Origin: Polaribacter atrinae
Lineage (GTDB): Bacteria > Bacteroidota > Bacteroidia > Flavobacteriales > Flavobacteriaceae
DNA: 64,000 nt
NCBI RefSeq assembly: GCF_038023995.1
Contig: NZ_CP150660.1
Span: 2,292,501 to 2,356,500 of the forward strand
Direction of reading: 5' to 3'
Part shown: piece after piece, positions 1 to 8,229 of the stretch
Layout: each line of letters begins with the position of its first letter
How positions within the stretch are numbered: the first letter of the stretch is position 1
Made by a program: the position numbers and the translations under genes
The notes under the pieces: model-generated
Database searches by the model: none
Seen by the model: the letters and a program-made list of their open reading frames with translations, nothing else
Told to the model about the DNA's origin: nothing

Positions 1-13
1 CAAATTATAAAAG

Positions 14-1591
14 ATGGCAAGTATCAAACCAGCTGAAGTATCAGCAATTTTAAAGCAACAGTTAACAAATTTTGAAGCAAAAGCTACTTTAAACGAAGTA
101 GGTACTGTTTTACAAGTAGGAGATGGAATTGCTCGTGTTTACGGTCTTTCTAATGTTCAATATGGTGAATTAGTAGAATTCGATAATGGATTAGAAGGTA
201 TTGTATTAAACTTAGAAGAAGACAATGTAGGTGTTGTTTTATTAGGAGCATCTACTTCTATTAGAGAAGGTTCTAATGTAAAACGTACAGAACGTATTGC
301 CTCTTTACAAGCAGGTGAAGGCGTTGTTGGACGTGTGGTAGATACTTTAGGAAACCCTATAGATGGTAAAGGACCAATTACTGGAAAAACGTATCAAATG
401 CCTTTAGAGCGTAGAGCTCCTGGGGTTATTTATAGAGAACCTGTAACAGAGCCATTACAAACTGGTATTAAATCTATTGATGCAATGATTCCTGTTGGAC
501 GTGGACAACGTGAGTTAATCATTGGAGATAGACAAACTGGTAAATCTACAGTTGCTATTGATACTATTTTAAATCAAAAAGAATTTTTTGATGCTGGTGA
601 ACCAGTATATTGTATATATGTAGCTATTGGTCAAAAAGCTTCTACAGTTGCAGCAATTGCAAACATGTTAGAAGAAAAAGGCGCAATGTCTTATACTACA
701 ATCGTAGCAGCAAATGCATCAGATCCTGCAGCAATGCAAGTATATGCACCATTTGCTGGAGCTGCAATTGGAGAATTTTTTAGAGATACTGGTAGACCAG
801 CTTTAATTGTTTTTGATGATTTATCTAAACAAGCAGTTGCATACCGTGAGATTTCTTTATTATTAAGAAGACCTCCAGGACGTGAGGCTTATCCTGGTGA
901 TGTATTTTACTTACACTCAAGATTATTAGAACGTGCTGCAAAATTAATCAATGATGATAAAATTGCAAGTGAAATGAACGACTTACCAGATTCTATAAAA
1001 GGAATTGTAAAAGGTGGAGGTTCTTTAACTGCATTGCCAATTATTGAAACACAAGCAGGAGACGTTTCAGCATATATTCCAACAAACGTAATTTCGATTA
1101 CAGATGGACAAATTTTCTTAGATGGAGATTTATTTAACTCTGGTGTTCGTCCAGCAATTAACGTAGGTATTTCTGTATCTCGTGTTGGTGGTAATGCACA
1201 GATTAAATCTATGAAAAAAGTATCTGGTACTTTAAAACTAGATCAAGCTCAATACCGTGAATTAGAAGCGTTTGCAAAGTTTGGTTCTGATTTAGATGCA
1301 GCTACAATGAGTGTAATTTCTAAAGGACAACGTAACGTTGAAATTTTAAAACAAGCTCAAAATGATCCTTACTCTGTAGAAGATCAAGTTGCAATTATTT
1401 ATGCTGGTTCTAAGAACTTATTAAAAGATGTACCTGTAAATCAAGTTAAAAAGTTTGAGAAGGATTATATCGATTATTTAAATGCAAAACATAGAGATAC
1501 TTTAGATACATTAAAATCTGGTAAATTAACACCAGAAACAATTGCAGTTTTAGAAGCAGCAGCTAAAGAAATTTCTAATCATTTTAATTAG
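14..1591 (+). CDS. atpA: F0F1 ATP synthase subunit alpha
   Basis: Alpha subunit of the F1 head of ATP synthase, the non-catalytic nucleotide-binding partner of beta. The 525-residue length is normal. The Walker A motif GDRQTGKST is at residues 171-179, [10 protein letters not shown] at about 264-273, [10 protein letters not shown] at about 287-296, and the arginine-finger segment SVSRVGG near 390. The gene follows the window edge by 13 bases, so the upstream subunits (normally delta, atpH) lie outside. atpG follows after 71 bases on the same strand, the usual order. No promoter is visible here and transcription is presumably from upstream. Identification is secure. Confidence 0.98.
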   Translation: MASIKPAEVSAILKQQLTNFEAKATLNEVGTVLQVGDGIARVYGLSNVQYGELVEFDNGLEGIVLNLEEDNVGVVLLGASTSIREGSNVKRTERIASLQAGEGVVGRVVDTLGNPIDGKGPITGKTYQMPLERRAPGVIYREPVTEPLQTGIKSIDAMIPVGRGQRELIIGDRQTGKSTVAIDTILNQKEFFDAGEPVYCIYVAIGQKASTVAAIANMLEEKGAMSYTTIVAANASDPAAMQVYAPFAGAAIGEFFRDTGRPALIVFDDLSKQAVAYREISLLLRRPPGREAYPGDVFYLHSRLLERAAKLINDDKIASEMNDLPDSIKGIVKGGGSLTALPIIETQAGDVSAYIPTNVISITDGQIFLDGDLFNSGVRPAINVGISVSRVGGNAQIKSMKKVSGTLKLDQAQYRELEAFAKFGSDLDAATMSVISKGQRNVEILKQAQNDPYSVEDQVAIIYAGSKNLLKDVPVNQVKKFEKDYIDYLNAKHRDTLDTLKSGKLTPETIAVLEAAAKEISNHFN

Positions 1592-1662
1592 TAGATAGTT
1601 TAAGTAGTTAGCATATAGCCTAACTTACGCATAACTAAAAACTAATAACTAGTGACTATAAT
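1592..1662. repeat. Spacer of degenerate AACTA-type repeats between atpA and atpG
   Basis: The 71 bases between two genes that are normally close are built of short related words: TAGTTAGCATA, ATAACTAAAAACTAATAACTAGTGACT. This resembles degenerate intergenic repeat filler often seen in flavobacteria. No open frame, terminator or promoter is apparent. The repeat interpretation is tentative. Confidence 0.3.
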
Positions 1663-2529
1663 ATGGCAAACTTAAAAGAAATACGTAATAGAATTACCTC
1701 TATTAAATCTACAATGCAGATTACATCTGCCATGAAAATGGTATCTGCTGCAAAGTTGAAAAAAGCACAAGATGCAATTACGGCAATGAGACCGTATTCA
1801 TCTAAACTAACTGAATTGTTGCAAAATTTAAGTGCAAGTTTAGATAGTAGTGTTGGTGGGGTATATTCAAATCAAAGAGAAGTTTCTAAAGTTTTATTAG
1901 TTGTAGTAACTTCTAACAGAGGTTTGTGTGGTGGTTTTAATTCATCAATAACCAAAGAAGTTATTAAAACGGTAAAAGAAAAATATAATAACGTTGAAGT
2001 AGATTTATTTGCTATCGGTAAAAAAGGTAGCGATGTTTTATCTAAACAATTTAATATTGTAGCAACTAGAAACGATATTTTTGATGATTTAACTTTTGAT
2101 AACGTAGCTGCTATTGCAGAAAAGTTAATGGGGCTATATGCAGATGGTACATACGATAAAATTGAAGTTCTTTATAATCAATTTAAAAATGCAGCAACTC
2201 AAATTCCTCAAGTAGAGCAATTTTTACCAATTAAACCTATTGAAGGTGGAGATGCAGATGCTTTAAGTTCTGATTATATTTACGAACCTTCTAAAAAAGA
2301 AATTGTTGAAGCTTTAATACCTAAGTCTTTAAAAACTCAGTTATACAAAGCTCTTAGAGATAGTTTTGCATCAGAACACGGTGCACGTATGACTGCAATG
2401 CACAAAGCAACAGACAACGCAACAGATTTAAGAGACGATTTATTGTTAACTTATAACAAAGCACGTCAAGCAGCAATTACTAATGAAATTTTAGAAATTG
2501 TTGGTGGTGCAGAAGCTCTTAATAATTAA
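1663..2529 (+). CDS. atpG: F0F1 ATP synthase subunit gamma
   Basis: Central rotor-shaft subunit of F1. The 288-residue protein has the family architecture: a long N-terminal helix (residues 1-55, starting MANLKEIRNRI), a Rossmann-like middle domain (VVVTSNRGLCGGFN, about 80-93), and the conserved C-terminal coiled coil beginning near GARMTAMHKATDNA, about residue 240 onward. It lies 71 bases after atpA and is followed 24 bases later by a strong terminator, so it is the last gene of this ATP synthase transcript. That suggests the beta and epsilon subunits are encoded elsewhere, as in other Bacteroidetes. Confidence 0.98.
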   Translation: MANLKEIRNRITSIKSTMQITSAMKMVSAAKLKKAQDAITAMRPYSSKLTELLQNLSASLDSSVGGVYSNQREVSKVLLVVVTSNRGLCGGFNSSITKEVIKTVKEKYNNVEVDLFAIGKKGSDVLSKQFNIVATRNDIFDDLTFDNVAAIAEKLMGLYADGTYDKIEVLYNQFKNAATQIPQVEQFLPIKPIEGGDADALSSDYIYEPSKKEIVEALIPKSLKTQLYKALRDSFASEHGARMTAMHKATDNATDLRDDLLLTYNKARQAAITNEILEIVGGAEALNN

Positions 2530-2553
2530 GCAACTTCTTATTATAATAAAATG

Positions 2554-2584
2554 AAAGCGAACCAATTTGGTTCGCTTTTTTTAT
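2554..2584 (+). terminator. Intrinsic terminator of the ATP synthase operon
   Basis: The 12-base arms AAAGCGAACCAA (2554-2565) and TTGGTTCGCTTT (2567-2578) form a tight hairpin followed by a run of T. Confidence 0.9.
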
Positions 2585-2587
2585 ATC

Positions 2588-2603
2588 TTGGCATATAGTT
2601 TGA
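2588..2603 (+). promoter_or_regulatory. Sigma-54-like -24/-12 promoter
   Basis: TTGGCATA-TAGT-TTGA. The GG pair (2590-2591) and the G of the -12 element (2602) are 12 bases apart, the exact spacing of RpoN promoters. The -12 element reads TTGA rather than TTGC, as in three other sites in this window. The predicted start of transcription is near 2615, leaving about 13 bases of leader before the gene at 2628. Confidence 0.5.
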
Positions 2604-2627
2604 ATTATAATATGCAAAATAAGAACA

Positions 2628-3092
2628 ATGAAAACTTTAACCCTATTAGTAGTACTGTTTAGTTTTTCACAATGTGGAAGTACAAAATTTGAAAACAAAA
2701 TTCCTTTTACAATCCATTCTGCACACTATAAAAACTGGACCGGTGGACAACCAGGAGTTCACGGCTTCAATGTACAAATTCAATTAAAAGAGAAATCTAA
2801 TATCAATTTCGATTCTTTATACTTTAGAAATAAAGTAGCTAAAGTAGAATTTAAAAATGCTACTCTTATCATAGCAAATTATAATACTTCAAATAAAAAG
2901 CCTTCAGATGTTATCCTGCATTTAGATCCTAAAAAAGAAGTACAAAATAAACTTCCAACACAAGAAACATTTCCTTTTGAATTATCAGAAAATGAAGCTG
3001 TTCTTACTTATCAGGCAAATGGAAAAACAAACTATTATAAAATAAAAGAGATTAAAAAAAGGGAATCAAAACCTTATATTCAAATGCAATAA
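2628..3092 (+). CDS. Small putative lipoprotein, unknown function
   Basis: A 154-residue exported protein I cannot assign. The N-terminus is a signal sequence ending in Cys16 (FSFSQC), a plausible though non-canonical lipobox, so it is probably anchored in the outer or inner membrane. The remainder (SAHYKNWTGGQPGVHGFNVQIQ onward) looks beta-rich and ends in a basic stretch. It is a single-gene unit: a -24/-12 promoter lies 25 bases upstream and a hairpin terminator 18 bases downstream. Its neighbour at 3192 is also a lipoprotein gene with the same promoter type, so the two may respond to one RpoN activator. Confidence 0.75.
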   Translation: MKTLTLLVVLFSFSQCGSTKFENKIPFTIHSAHYKNWTGGQPGVHGFNVQIQLKEKSNINFDSLYFRNKVAKVEFKNATLIIANYNTSNKKPSDVILHLDPKKEVQNKLPTQETFPFELSENEAVLTYQANGKTNYYKIKEIKKRESKPYIQMQ

Positions 3093-3110
3093 GCAATAAA
3101 AAAAATCAAT

Positions 3111-3145
3111 AAAAACCACTCAATTATGAGTGGTTTTTATTTTTG
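3111..3145 (+). terminator. Intrinsic terminator after the 154-residue lipoprotein gene
   Basis: Arms AAAAACCACTCA (3111-3122) and TGAGTGGTTTTT (3127-3138) with loop ATTA, then ATTTTT. The T tract runs directly into the next gene's -24 element (TTGGCACG from 3143). Confidence 0.85.
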
Positions 3146-3158
3146 GCACGTATTTTGA
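3143..3158 (+). promoter_or_regulatory. Sigma-54-like -24/-12 promoter
   Basis: TTGGCACG-TATT-TTGA, the closest match in this window to the RpoN consensus. The GG pair is at 3145-3146 and the -12 G at 3157, 12 bases apart. The predicted transcription start is near 3170, about 22 bases before the gene at 3192. Confidence 0.6.
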
Positions 3159-3191
3159 AATTACATAAGCATAACAATAAAATTAAAGCTT

Positions 3192-4127
3192 ATGAAATCA
3201 ATAAAACTACTTATAACAGTAATCCTTACTGCAACACTGCTTAGCGCTTGCTCTACAGTTTATCACGATTCATTTGACGATAATTATGAGATTTCATTAG
3301 AAGAAGTTGTCACAGATTATGATTTGTGGTATGTAGATTACCATAGAACAACAGGAACTGGAGACATCCCTTATGTATCTAGAGCATTTACCTTATCTTT
3401 TGTAAACGGAATATTATACGCAAACAACAATATTGTAGATATTGGAAGAACCGGAAATGGTTTTGGAATTGATGTTGGAACTTACAACACCTACAATGGT
3501 TTGCTAGAAACAGATCATGATTTAGACGGTGCCAATGATTTTGAAGTGACCATACTTTCTAATAATGAAATAAAATTATATAACTACAGACAAAATGTAA
3601 GCTACTATTTAATTGGGTATCAAATAAACCAATTTGACTATGATAAATTATTCTACGAAAACATAGAATACTTTTTACAAGAATATGTTGGTTGGGCAAA
3701 AGTAAATACAACAGGTGGATACGAAAATGCTTTTGATGCTGAAAATTATTTAGAATTTACACCAGATAATATTACAACATTTAGAAGTTCGCAAGATCCT
3801 TTTGGCATGCAAATTGCAGATGTAAGTTGGAATTACATTGGTGGCTATAAAGTGTATGATGTGGCAGGATATGAAGACTTAAAAATTTTAACATTGAATT
3901 ATGATGGTGGAGATATTGAAAAGTTTGAATTGAGCGTTATTAATGATGGAAGGATATCACTTTACAACTTAAATTCTGAAACTACCTATGAATTTTCTGG
4001 TAGAGGTTTCATCCAATTTAAGAAAAGTGAAGAAACGAAAACAGAAGCAAAAGATATTGTAAGGAATGATGGAAGAAAACGTACTAAGATAATAAGAGAA
4101 ACAATAGAAAGAAGAAATTTAAAATAA
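3192..4127 (+). CDS. Lipoprotein of a flavobacterial family, unknown function
   Basis: A 311-residue lipoprotein: signal peptide with lipobox LLSAC (Cys20), then beta-rich sequence with many Tyr/Trp/Asp/Asn residues (EEVVTDYDLWYVDYHRTTG, NNNIVDIGRTGNGFGIDVG). The C-terminal 40 residues are strongly basic and charged (KSEETKTEAKDIVRNDGRKR), unlike the rest. From memory, related database entries sometimes carry a nicotinate-nucleotide adenylyltransferase label, but I see no nucleotidyltransferase motif and would not use it. The gene stands alone between a sigma-54-like promoter and a terminator. The function is unknown; a surface role is inferred from the lipobox only. Confidence 0.8.
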   Translation: MKSIKLLITVILTATLLSACSTVYHDSFDDNYEISLEEVVTDYDLWYVDYHRTTGTGDIPYVSRAFTLSFVNGILYANNNIVDIGRTGNGFGIDVGTYNTYNGLLETDHDLDGANDFEVTILSNNEIKLYNYRQNVSYYLIGYQINQFDYDKLFYENIEYFLQEYVGWAKVNTTGGYENAFDAENYLEFTPDNITTFRSSQDPFGMQIADVSWNYIGGYKVYDVAGYEDLKILTLNYDGGDIEKFELSVINDGRISLYNLNSETTYEFSGRGFIQFKKSEETKTEAKDIVRNDGRKRTKIIRETIERRNLK

Positions 4128-4174
4128 AGTTTGGTTAGTTGATTTTTGATTGGGGTAGTTACCAATTGAAAGAT

Positions 4175-4205
4175 AAACCGTCCTGTGGAGGACGGTTTTT
4201 TCTTT
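4175..4205 (+). terminator. Intrinsic terminator after the 311-residue lipoprotein gene
   Basis: Arms AAACCGTCCT (4175-4184) and AGGACGGTTT (4189-4198), loop GTGG, followed by TTTTTCTTT. Confidence 0.9.
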
Positions 4206-4332
4206 GTTTATAATTTAATAAAAATTAAACCCTGAAATTCTGACTATCAAAATATGTTTTCTTAATTTTATAGAACAATTTCACGGATTAAATTAGATTA
4301 CTGCTATCGCAGGAATAAAAGAAATAAAGCAA

Positions 4333-5085
4333 ATGAAACAGACAGCATTTATAACCGGAGCTACTTCTGGAATTGGAAAAGCAACCGCAGAAATTTTTGC
4401 AAAAAACAACATTCGTTTAATTCTTTGCGGAAGAAGAACTGAACGATTATTAGAGCTTAAAAAAGCATTAAGCAAACTTACAGAAGTAACCACTTTAACG
4501 TTTGATGTTTCCAAAAAAGAAGAAGTTGCAGCAGCAATCAATTCATTACCAGAAAACTTTAAACAAGTAGATATTTTAATCAACAATGCAGGGAATGCTC
4601 ATGGTTTATCTAGCATACAAGATGGAGCTATTGATGATTGGGATGCTATGATTGATATTAACGTAAAAGGGTTGTTATATGTTTCTAAAGCAATCATTCC
4701 GCAGATGACAGAAAGAAACAATGGTTTTATTGTAAATATTGGCTCTATAGCTGCAAAAGATGTATATCCTAATGGAAATGTATATTGTGCTTCTAAACAC
4801 GCTGTAGATGCTTTAAATAAGGCTATGAGAATCGATTTAAACAAACATAACATTCGTGTGTCTGCAATTCACCCAGGAGCCGTAGAAACAGAGTTTTCTG
4901 ATGTTCGTTTTAAAGGAGACACCGAAAAGGCAAAAGCTGTTTATGCAGGTTATAAAGCGTTACAAGCAGAAGATATTGCAGATATCATTTACTTTGTTAT
5001 ATCTAGACCATATCATGTTAATATAGAAGATTTAGTAGTATACCCTACAGCACAAGCAACACCAACAATTTTAAATAGAGCATAA
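4333..5085 (+). CDS. Short-chain dehydrogenase/reductase (YdfG-like)
   Basis: NAD(P)-dependent oxidoreductase of the classical SDR family, 250 residues. The cofactor motif TGATSGIGKA is at residues 8-17, NNAG near 86, the catalytic serine in VNIGSIAAKD near 139, and the YCASK catalytic Tyr/Lys near 153. The HPGAVETEFSDVRFKGD segment resembles E. coli YdfG, a 3-hydroxy acid/serine dehydrogenase, but the substrate cannot be fixed from sequence. It is the first gene of a tight run: the aldo/keto reductase begins 1 base after its stop and a third gene 2 bases after that. Transcription as one operon is therefore likely. Confidence 0.93.
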   Translation: MKQTAFITGATSGIGKATAEIFAKNNIRLILCGRRTERLLELKKALSKLTEVTTLTFDVSKKEEVAAAINSLPENFKQVDILINNAGNAHGLSSIQDGAIDDWDAMIDINVKGLLYVSKAIIPQMTERNNGFIVNIGSIAAKDVYPNGNVYCASKHAVDALNKAMRIDLNKHNIRVSAIHPGAVETEFSDVRFKGDTEKAKAVYAGYKALQAEDIADIIYFVISRPYHVNIEDLVVYPTAQATPTILNRA

Positions 5086-5086
5086 A

Positions 5087-5950
5087 ATGCCAACATCAAA
5101 AATAATAATTGGTTGTATGTCTTGGGGTAAATGGGGGAAACAGTTTTCTACCAAACAGCAAGTTGATATGATTCAATTTTGCATAGAAAATGGAAACTCA
5201 ACATTTGATCATGCAGATATTTATGGAGACTATTCTACAGAAACTGAGTTTGGAAAAGCTTTTTTACAAAGTGGCATCAAACGTACAGAAATTCAATTGA
5301 TTTCTAAATGTGGTATCCAACTTATTGGTGAAGCTAGAGCAAACAAAGTAAAACATTATAATTATTCGAAAGAATATATAATTGGTAGTGTAGAACAATC
5401 TCTGATAAACCTAAAAACAGATTATCTTGATACTTTTTTACTGCACAGGCCAAGTCCGTTAATGCAACCCAATGAAATTGCTGAGGCTATTTCTGAATTA
5501 CAAAAAAGTGGAAAAATAATCAATTTTGGAGTGTCGAACTTTACGACTTCTCAAGTTAATTTAATTGCTGATAAAATTCCAGTTTCTGTAAATCAAATAG
5601 AATTTTCTTTAACACAACATAATGCAATGCAAAATGGCAGTTTAGATCAAATACTACAAAAAAGTATGCAACCAATGTGTTGGAGTCCGTTAGGAACTAT
5701 TTTTAAAGAAGAAACACCTCAATCTATAAGAATAAAAGAAGTTTTAGACGTATTATCTAAAAAATATGCGGTTTCTAATGATGTTCTTTTATTAGCTTGG
5801 ATTTTAAAACATCCTGCAAAAATATCGCCAGTTATTGGTACAACAAATAAAGAACGAATTTTAAATGCAAATAAAGCTTTAGAAATTAATTTAGACTTAG
5901 AAGATTGGTTTTTACTTTTAGAAGCTAGTCAAGGAGAAGAAATGCCATAA
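5087..5950 (+). CDS. Aldo/keto reductase
   Basis: NADPH-dependent oxidoreductase with the (beta/alpha)8 fold, 287 residues. The catalytic tetrad is visible: Asp and Tyr in DHADIYGDYSTE (about 45-56), Lys in LISKCG (about 75), His in TFLLHRPSP (about 123). The nucleotide-binding end PVIGTTNKERI lies near 245. It resembles the E. coli YdhF group. It is sandwiched in an operon between an SDR (1 base upstream) and an AlbA_2-domain protein (2 bases downstream). The shared operon suggests carbonyl reduction or detoxification, but the natural substrate is unknown. Confidence 0.93.
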   Translation: MPTSKIIIGCMSWGKWGKQFSTKQQVDMIQFCIENGNSTFDHADIYGDYSTETEFGKAFLQSGIKRTEIQLISKCGIQLIGEARANKVKHYNYSKEYIIGSVEQSLINLKTDYLDTFLLHRPSPLMQPNEIAEAISELQKSGKIINFGVSNFTTSQVNLIADKIPVSVNQIEFSLTQHNAMQNGSLDQILQKSMQPMCWSPLGTIFKEETPQSIRIKEVLDVLSKKYAVSNDVLLLAWILKHPAKISPVIGTTNKERILNANKALEINLDLEDWFLLLEASQGEEMP

Positions 5951-5952
5951 AA

Positions 5953-7092
5953 ATGATAAACAAACGCTTACTTATCAAAAACCTACTTTCTCACAATGAT
6001 GAGAATAGTTTTTATGATAAAAAGCAAAAATTATCATTAGATGCCAAAGACGGAAAAGCGAAGTTTCTAAAACATATTTGTGCACTTTCTAATTCGAATC
6101 CAGAAAACAACTCTTACATTGTTATTGGTATAGAAGATGAAGAAAACAAAATTATGGGTGTCGATTTTTATGATGATAGCAAGATTCAGAATTTGGTGAA
6201 TGCATATTTAAAAAATCCACCTAAAATTGAATACGAAAATGTTCCTTTTCCTAGCTTACAAAGACATAAAGTTATTGGTTTGGTTACTATACATCCAAAT
6301 AACAAAATAACATCACTTTTAAAAAATACTTGGAAATATAGAAAAGGAACTACTTTTTATAGACGAGGAAGTAACTCCATACCATCACAAGGAAATTTTG
6401 AATTGCGAAACACCAATAAAGATATTGTTGAAGCTATCGAAAAAAATGCACGCAATAATATAGAATTAACCTTAGATGGTGTTTTCGATTTTATCAACAA
6501 TCATAAACCAGCATACAAACCACAATATAAAGTTTTTAATGAGCAATTTGTGTTGTGTTGGGCAGGAGAAAAAAAAGTTATAAATGGTGAAGAATTCTTT
6601 TCTAGAGTAGATATCGAATTAATTAATGAACAAGTAAAGTTATTTTTCTCTGCTTTAGATGATGTACAGATTAGTTATAACAATCAATCATTTATTATCA
6701 CAGAATACATCTATTTAGGCTTAGAAAAGCAAGAAGAATTATATCCTTTAGAGAAAACAATTATCAATTTTAAGGAGAATGGAAAACATGATATTGTAAA
6801 AGAATTTTTGTTTACTCCACCAAAATTTGATATTCATATTATTCAGCAACTCTACAATAACTGCAATTCTATAGTACATAAAACTGAAAACAACATTCCT
6901 CTTTCTATAATAGAACAAGCAAATGTATTACGCTTACCTACCAATTACCTCATCTGTTATTTACATGGATATATAGACGTTTCTAAGCAATTAAGAAAAG
7001 TAAAGAACTACATAAGAGCTTTAGATAATAAAACTACGTATATCAAATATAAAGAAGCCATGCGAGTTATTAGAAAAGTACAGTATCATTAA
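5953..7092 (+). CDS. AlbA_2 (Schlafen-type) domain protein
   Basis: A 379-residue cytosolic protein. The N-terminal half matches the AlbA_2/Schlafen putative nucleic-acid-binding domain: FLKHICALSNSNPENNSYIVIGIEDE (split at about residues 37-48 and 49-64), then IMGVDFYDD, and a later YRKGTTFYRRGSNS segment near 128-141. The C-terminal half is not recognisable to me. Family members are often annotated as transcriptional regulators or ATP-binding proteins, but the biochemical role is not established. It is the last gene of the SDR-AKR operon, starting 2 bases after the AKR stop, and ends just before a hairpin. Confidence 0.8.
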   Translation: MINKRLLIKNLLSHNDENSFYDKKQKLSLDAKDGKAKFLKHICALSNSNPENNSYIVIGIEDEENKIMGVDFYDDSKIQNLVNAYLKNPPKIEYENVPFPSLQRHKVIGLVTIHPNNKITSLLKNTWKYRKGTTFYRRGSNSIPSQGNFELRNTNKDIVEAIEKNARNNIELTLDGVFDFINNHKPAYKPQYKVFNEQFVLCWAGEKKVINGEEFFSRVDIELINEQVKLFFSALDDVQISYNNQSFIITEYIYLGLEKQEELYPLEKTIINFKENGKHDIVKEFLFTPPKFDIHIIQQLYNNCNSIVHKTENNIPLSIIEQANVLRLPTNYLICYLHGYIDVSKQLRKVKNYIRALDNKTTYIKYKEAMRVIRKVQYH

Positions 7093-7097
7093 ATAAT

Positions 7098-7125
7098 AAG
7101 GCTGTAAACCTAAATTTACAGCCTT
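7098..7125. terminator. Convergent hairpin between the AlbA_2 gene and the 37-residue gene
   Basis: Perfect 11-base arms AAGGCTGTAAA (7098-7108) and TTTACAGCCTT (7115-7125). There is little U tract on either strand, so it may be a weak bidirectional terminator or a processing hairpin shared by the two converging genes. Confidence 0.6.
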
Positions 7126-7153
7126 GTTAAAAAGGAATATTAAAATTTATATG

Positions 7154-7267
7154 TTACTTTCTGGACTTGCGTTTCTTCATTTTTTTATCTTCTAATTTCT
7201 TTAAAATTTTTTCTTGTTTTTTATCGTTTAACTCAGCTTTTGTTAGTTTTTTTCTTAAAACAGCCAT
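7154..7267 (-). CDS. 37-residue highly basic protein
   Basis: A short reading frame from ATG at 7267 to TAA at 7154: MAVLRKKLTKAELNDKKQEK, then 17 more residues ending KMKKRKSRK. Nearly half the residues are Lys or Arg, and the middle is predicted helical. I do not recognise the family; the composition suggests an RNA- or ribosome-associated peptide. Support for it being real comes from a consensus -7 box (TATCTTTG) about 170 bases upstream on the same strand, a long AT-rich leader, and a convergent hairpin at its end. Random AT-rich sequence could give a Lys-rich short frame, so conservation should decide. Confidence 0.55.
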   Translation of the reverse strand: MAVLRKKLTKAELNDKKQEKILKKLEDKKMKKRKSRK

Positions 7268-7437
7268 AATATTATTATTTTAAATTTATATATAAAAAAG
7301 AACATTACCGGACACTCTAGATTGAAACATTATTATATATGCGAGTACAGCTATTCAATATGTTTTTTTGAATATCTTCTATAAGAAATAATGTAACAGA
7401 GTTGTTATAGGCACACTCGAGATGCCTAATTAATACA

Positions 7438-7472
7438 CAAAGATAATTTTACGTTTTCTATACATTGCAAAA
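7438..7472 (-). promoter_or_regulatory. Promoter of the 37-residue gene, with a ~165-base leader
   Basis: Read on the minus strand: TTTTG at 7472-7468, 22 bases, then TATCTTTG at 7445-7438, a full match to the Bacteroidetes -7 element TAnnTTTG. Transcription would start near 7431, leaving about 165 untranslated bases before ATG 7267. Long leaders of this kind are typical of cold-shock or otherwise post-transcriptionally controlled messages. Confidence 0.5.
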
Positions 7473-7679
7473 TAAAAAGAAGCACAAACAAAACTATGGA
7501 CTAGCGTCTCATAAAAACCTTGCAGATATGTTCTTTTTATTGATTTCATTGCCGTATTTAAATAAAATAAGAATTAATTATCAAAGATATCTTTAAGATA
7601 TCAACTTTCCAAATTTAGTTGTAGAGTTTAATTTTTATCTGAGAATCTTGAGAAGAAATCAAAATTATTTAGCAATAAC
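7473..7679. other. Non-coding interval upstream of the small basic gene
   Basis: Together with the leader this makes about 410 bases without a larger gene. Beyond the promoter I see only AT-rich sequence and two GATATC palindromes near 7585-7600 (AAAGATATCTTTAAGATATC). No convincing frame or RNA gene. Confidence 0.4.
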
Positions 7680-8168
7680 TTACTTCTTAAATAGTCTTCC
7701 AAAAAATGATTTTACCCCTTTAGGTTCATCCGAAGATTCTTTTTTTAATTTAAAGATAAAATTAGATTTCCAACTCACCTTATAAACACCAGATCCATCA
7801 TCAATATCTGTTGCAATACAACCAAAAGCTCTTAAAAAAGTAATTAATGAAGAAGGTCCTCCATATGGATAATCATTTGCTTCAAAATCAAGTCTTCCAA
7901 TTCCGTTTTCATCCAATTCTAAACCAGTAAAAGTAACATCTAAATCTTCAATTAAAAATTGAAAGAGGCTTATTAAACTCCAACTTTTATTTTTCTCAGA
8001 TTGATTAAAATAATCAACCACACAATCTGGAGTTCTTTTTAACCAAAACTGCGCTGTTTTTTTCGTTCCATTTTTCTTACAATCTTTAATAATATTGAAA
8101 ATGGTATTACATTCTTTAAATTTGGAAGTCTCACTAAGCGTAAACGAAATATATTCTTGGTTATTCAT
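7680..8168 (-). CDS. Conserved-type hypothetical protein, cytosolic
   Basis: A 162-residue protein if it starts at ATG 8168 (MNNQEYISFTLS). A GTG four codons further upstream is possible but less likely. There is no signal peptide or membrane segment. The segments FWLKRTPDCVVDYFNQSEKNK, split around residue 50, and DYPYGGPSSLITFLRAFG near 107-124 look globular. The C-terminus is basic (KGVKSFFGRLFKK). I do not recognise the family. It stands alone, downstream of and in the same direction as the DUF1501 gene, with a 61-base gap. Confidence 0.7.
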   Translation of the reverse strand: MNNQEYISFTLSETSKFKECNTIFNIIKDCKKNGTKKTAQFWLKRTPDCVVDYFNQSEKNKSWSLISLFQFLIEDLDVTFTGLELDENGIGRLDFEANDYPYGGPSSLITFLRAFGCIATDIDDGSGVYKVSWKSNFIFKLKKESSDEPKGVKSFFGRLFKK

Positions 8169-8229
8169 ATAATAGCACACCTTTAATGGATGTAGAACGA
8201 AATTAATTATTTTTCAATAAAACCAACTA

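Noticed and set aside
4293..4586. 97-residue minus-strand frame at the start of the SDR gene
   Set aside because: Antisense to the Rossmann motif region of a clear SDR; no promoter or neighbour supports it.
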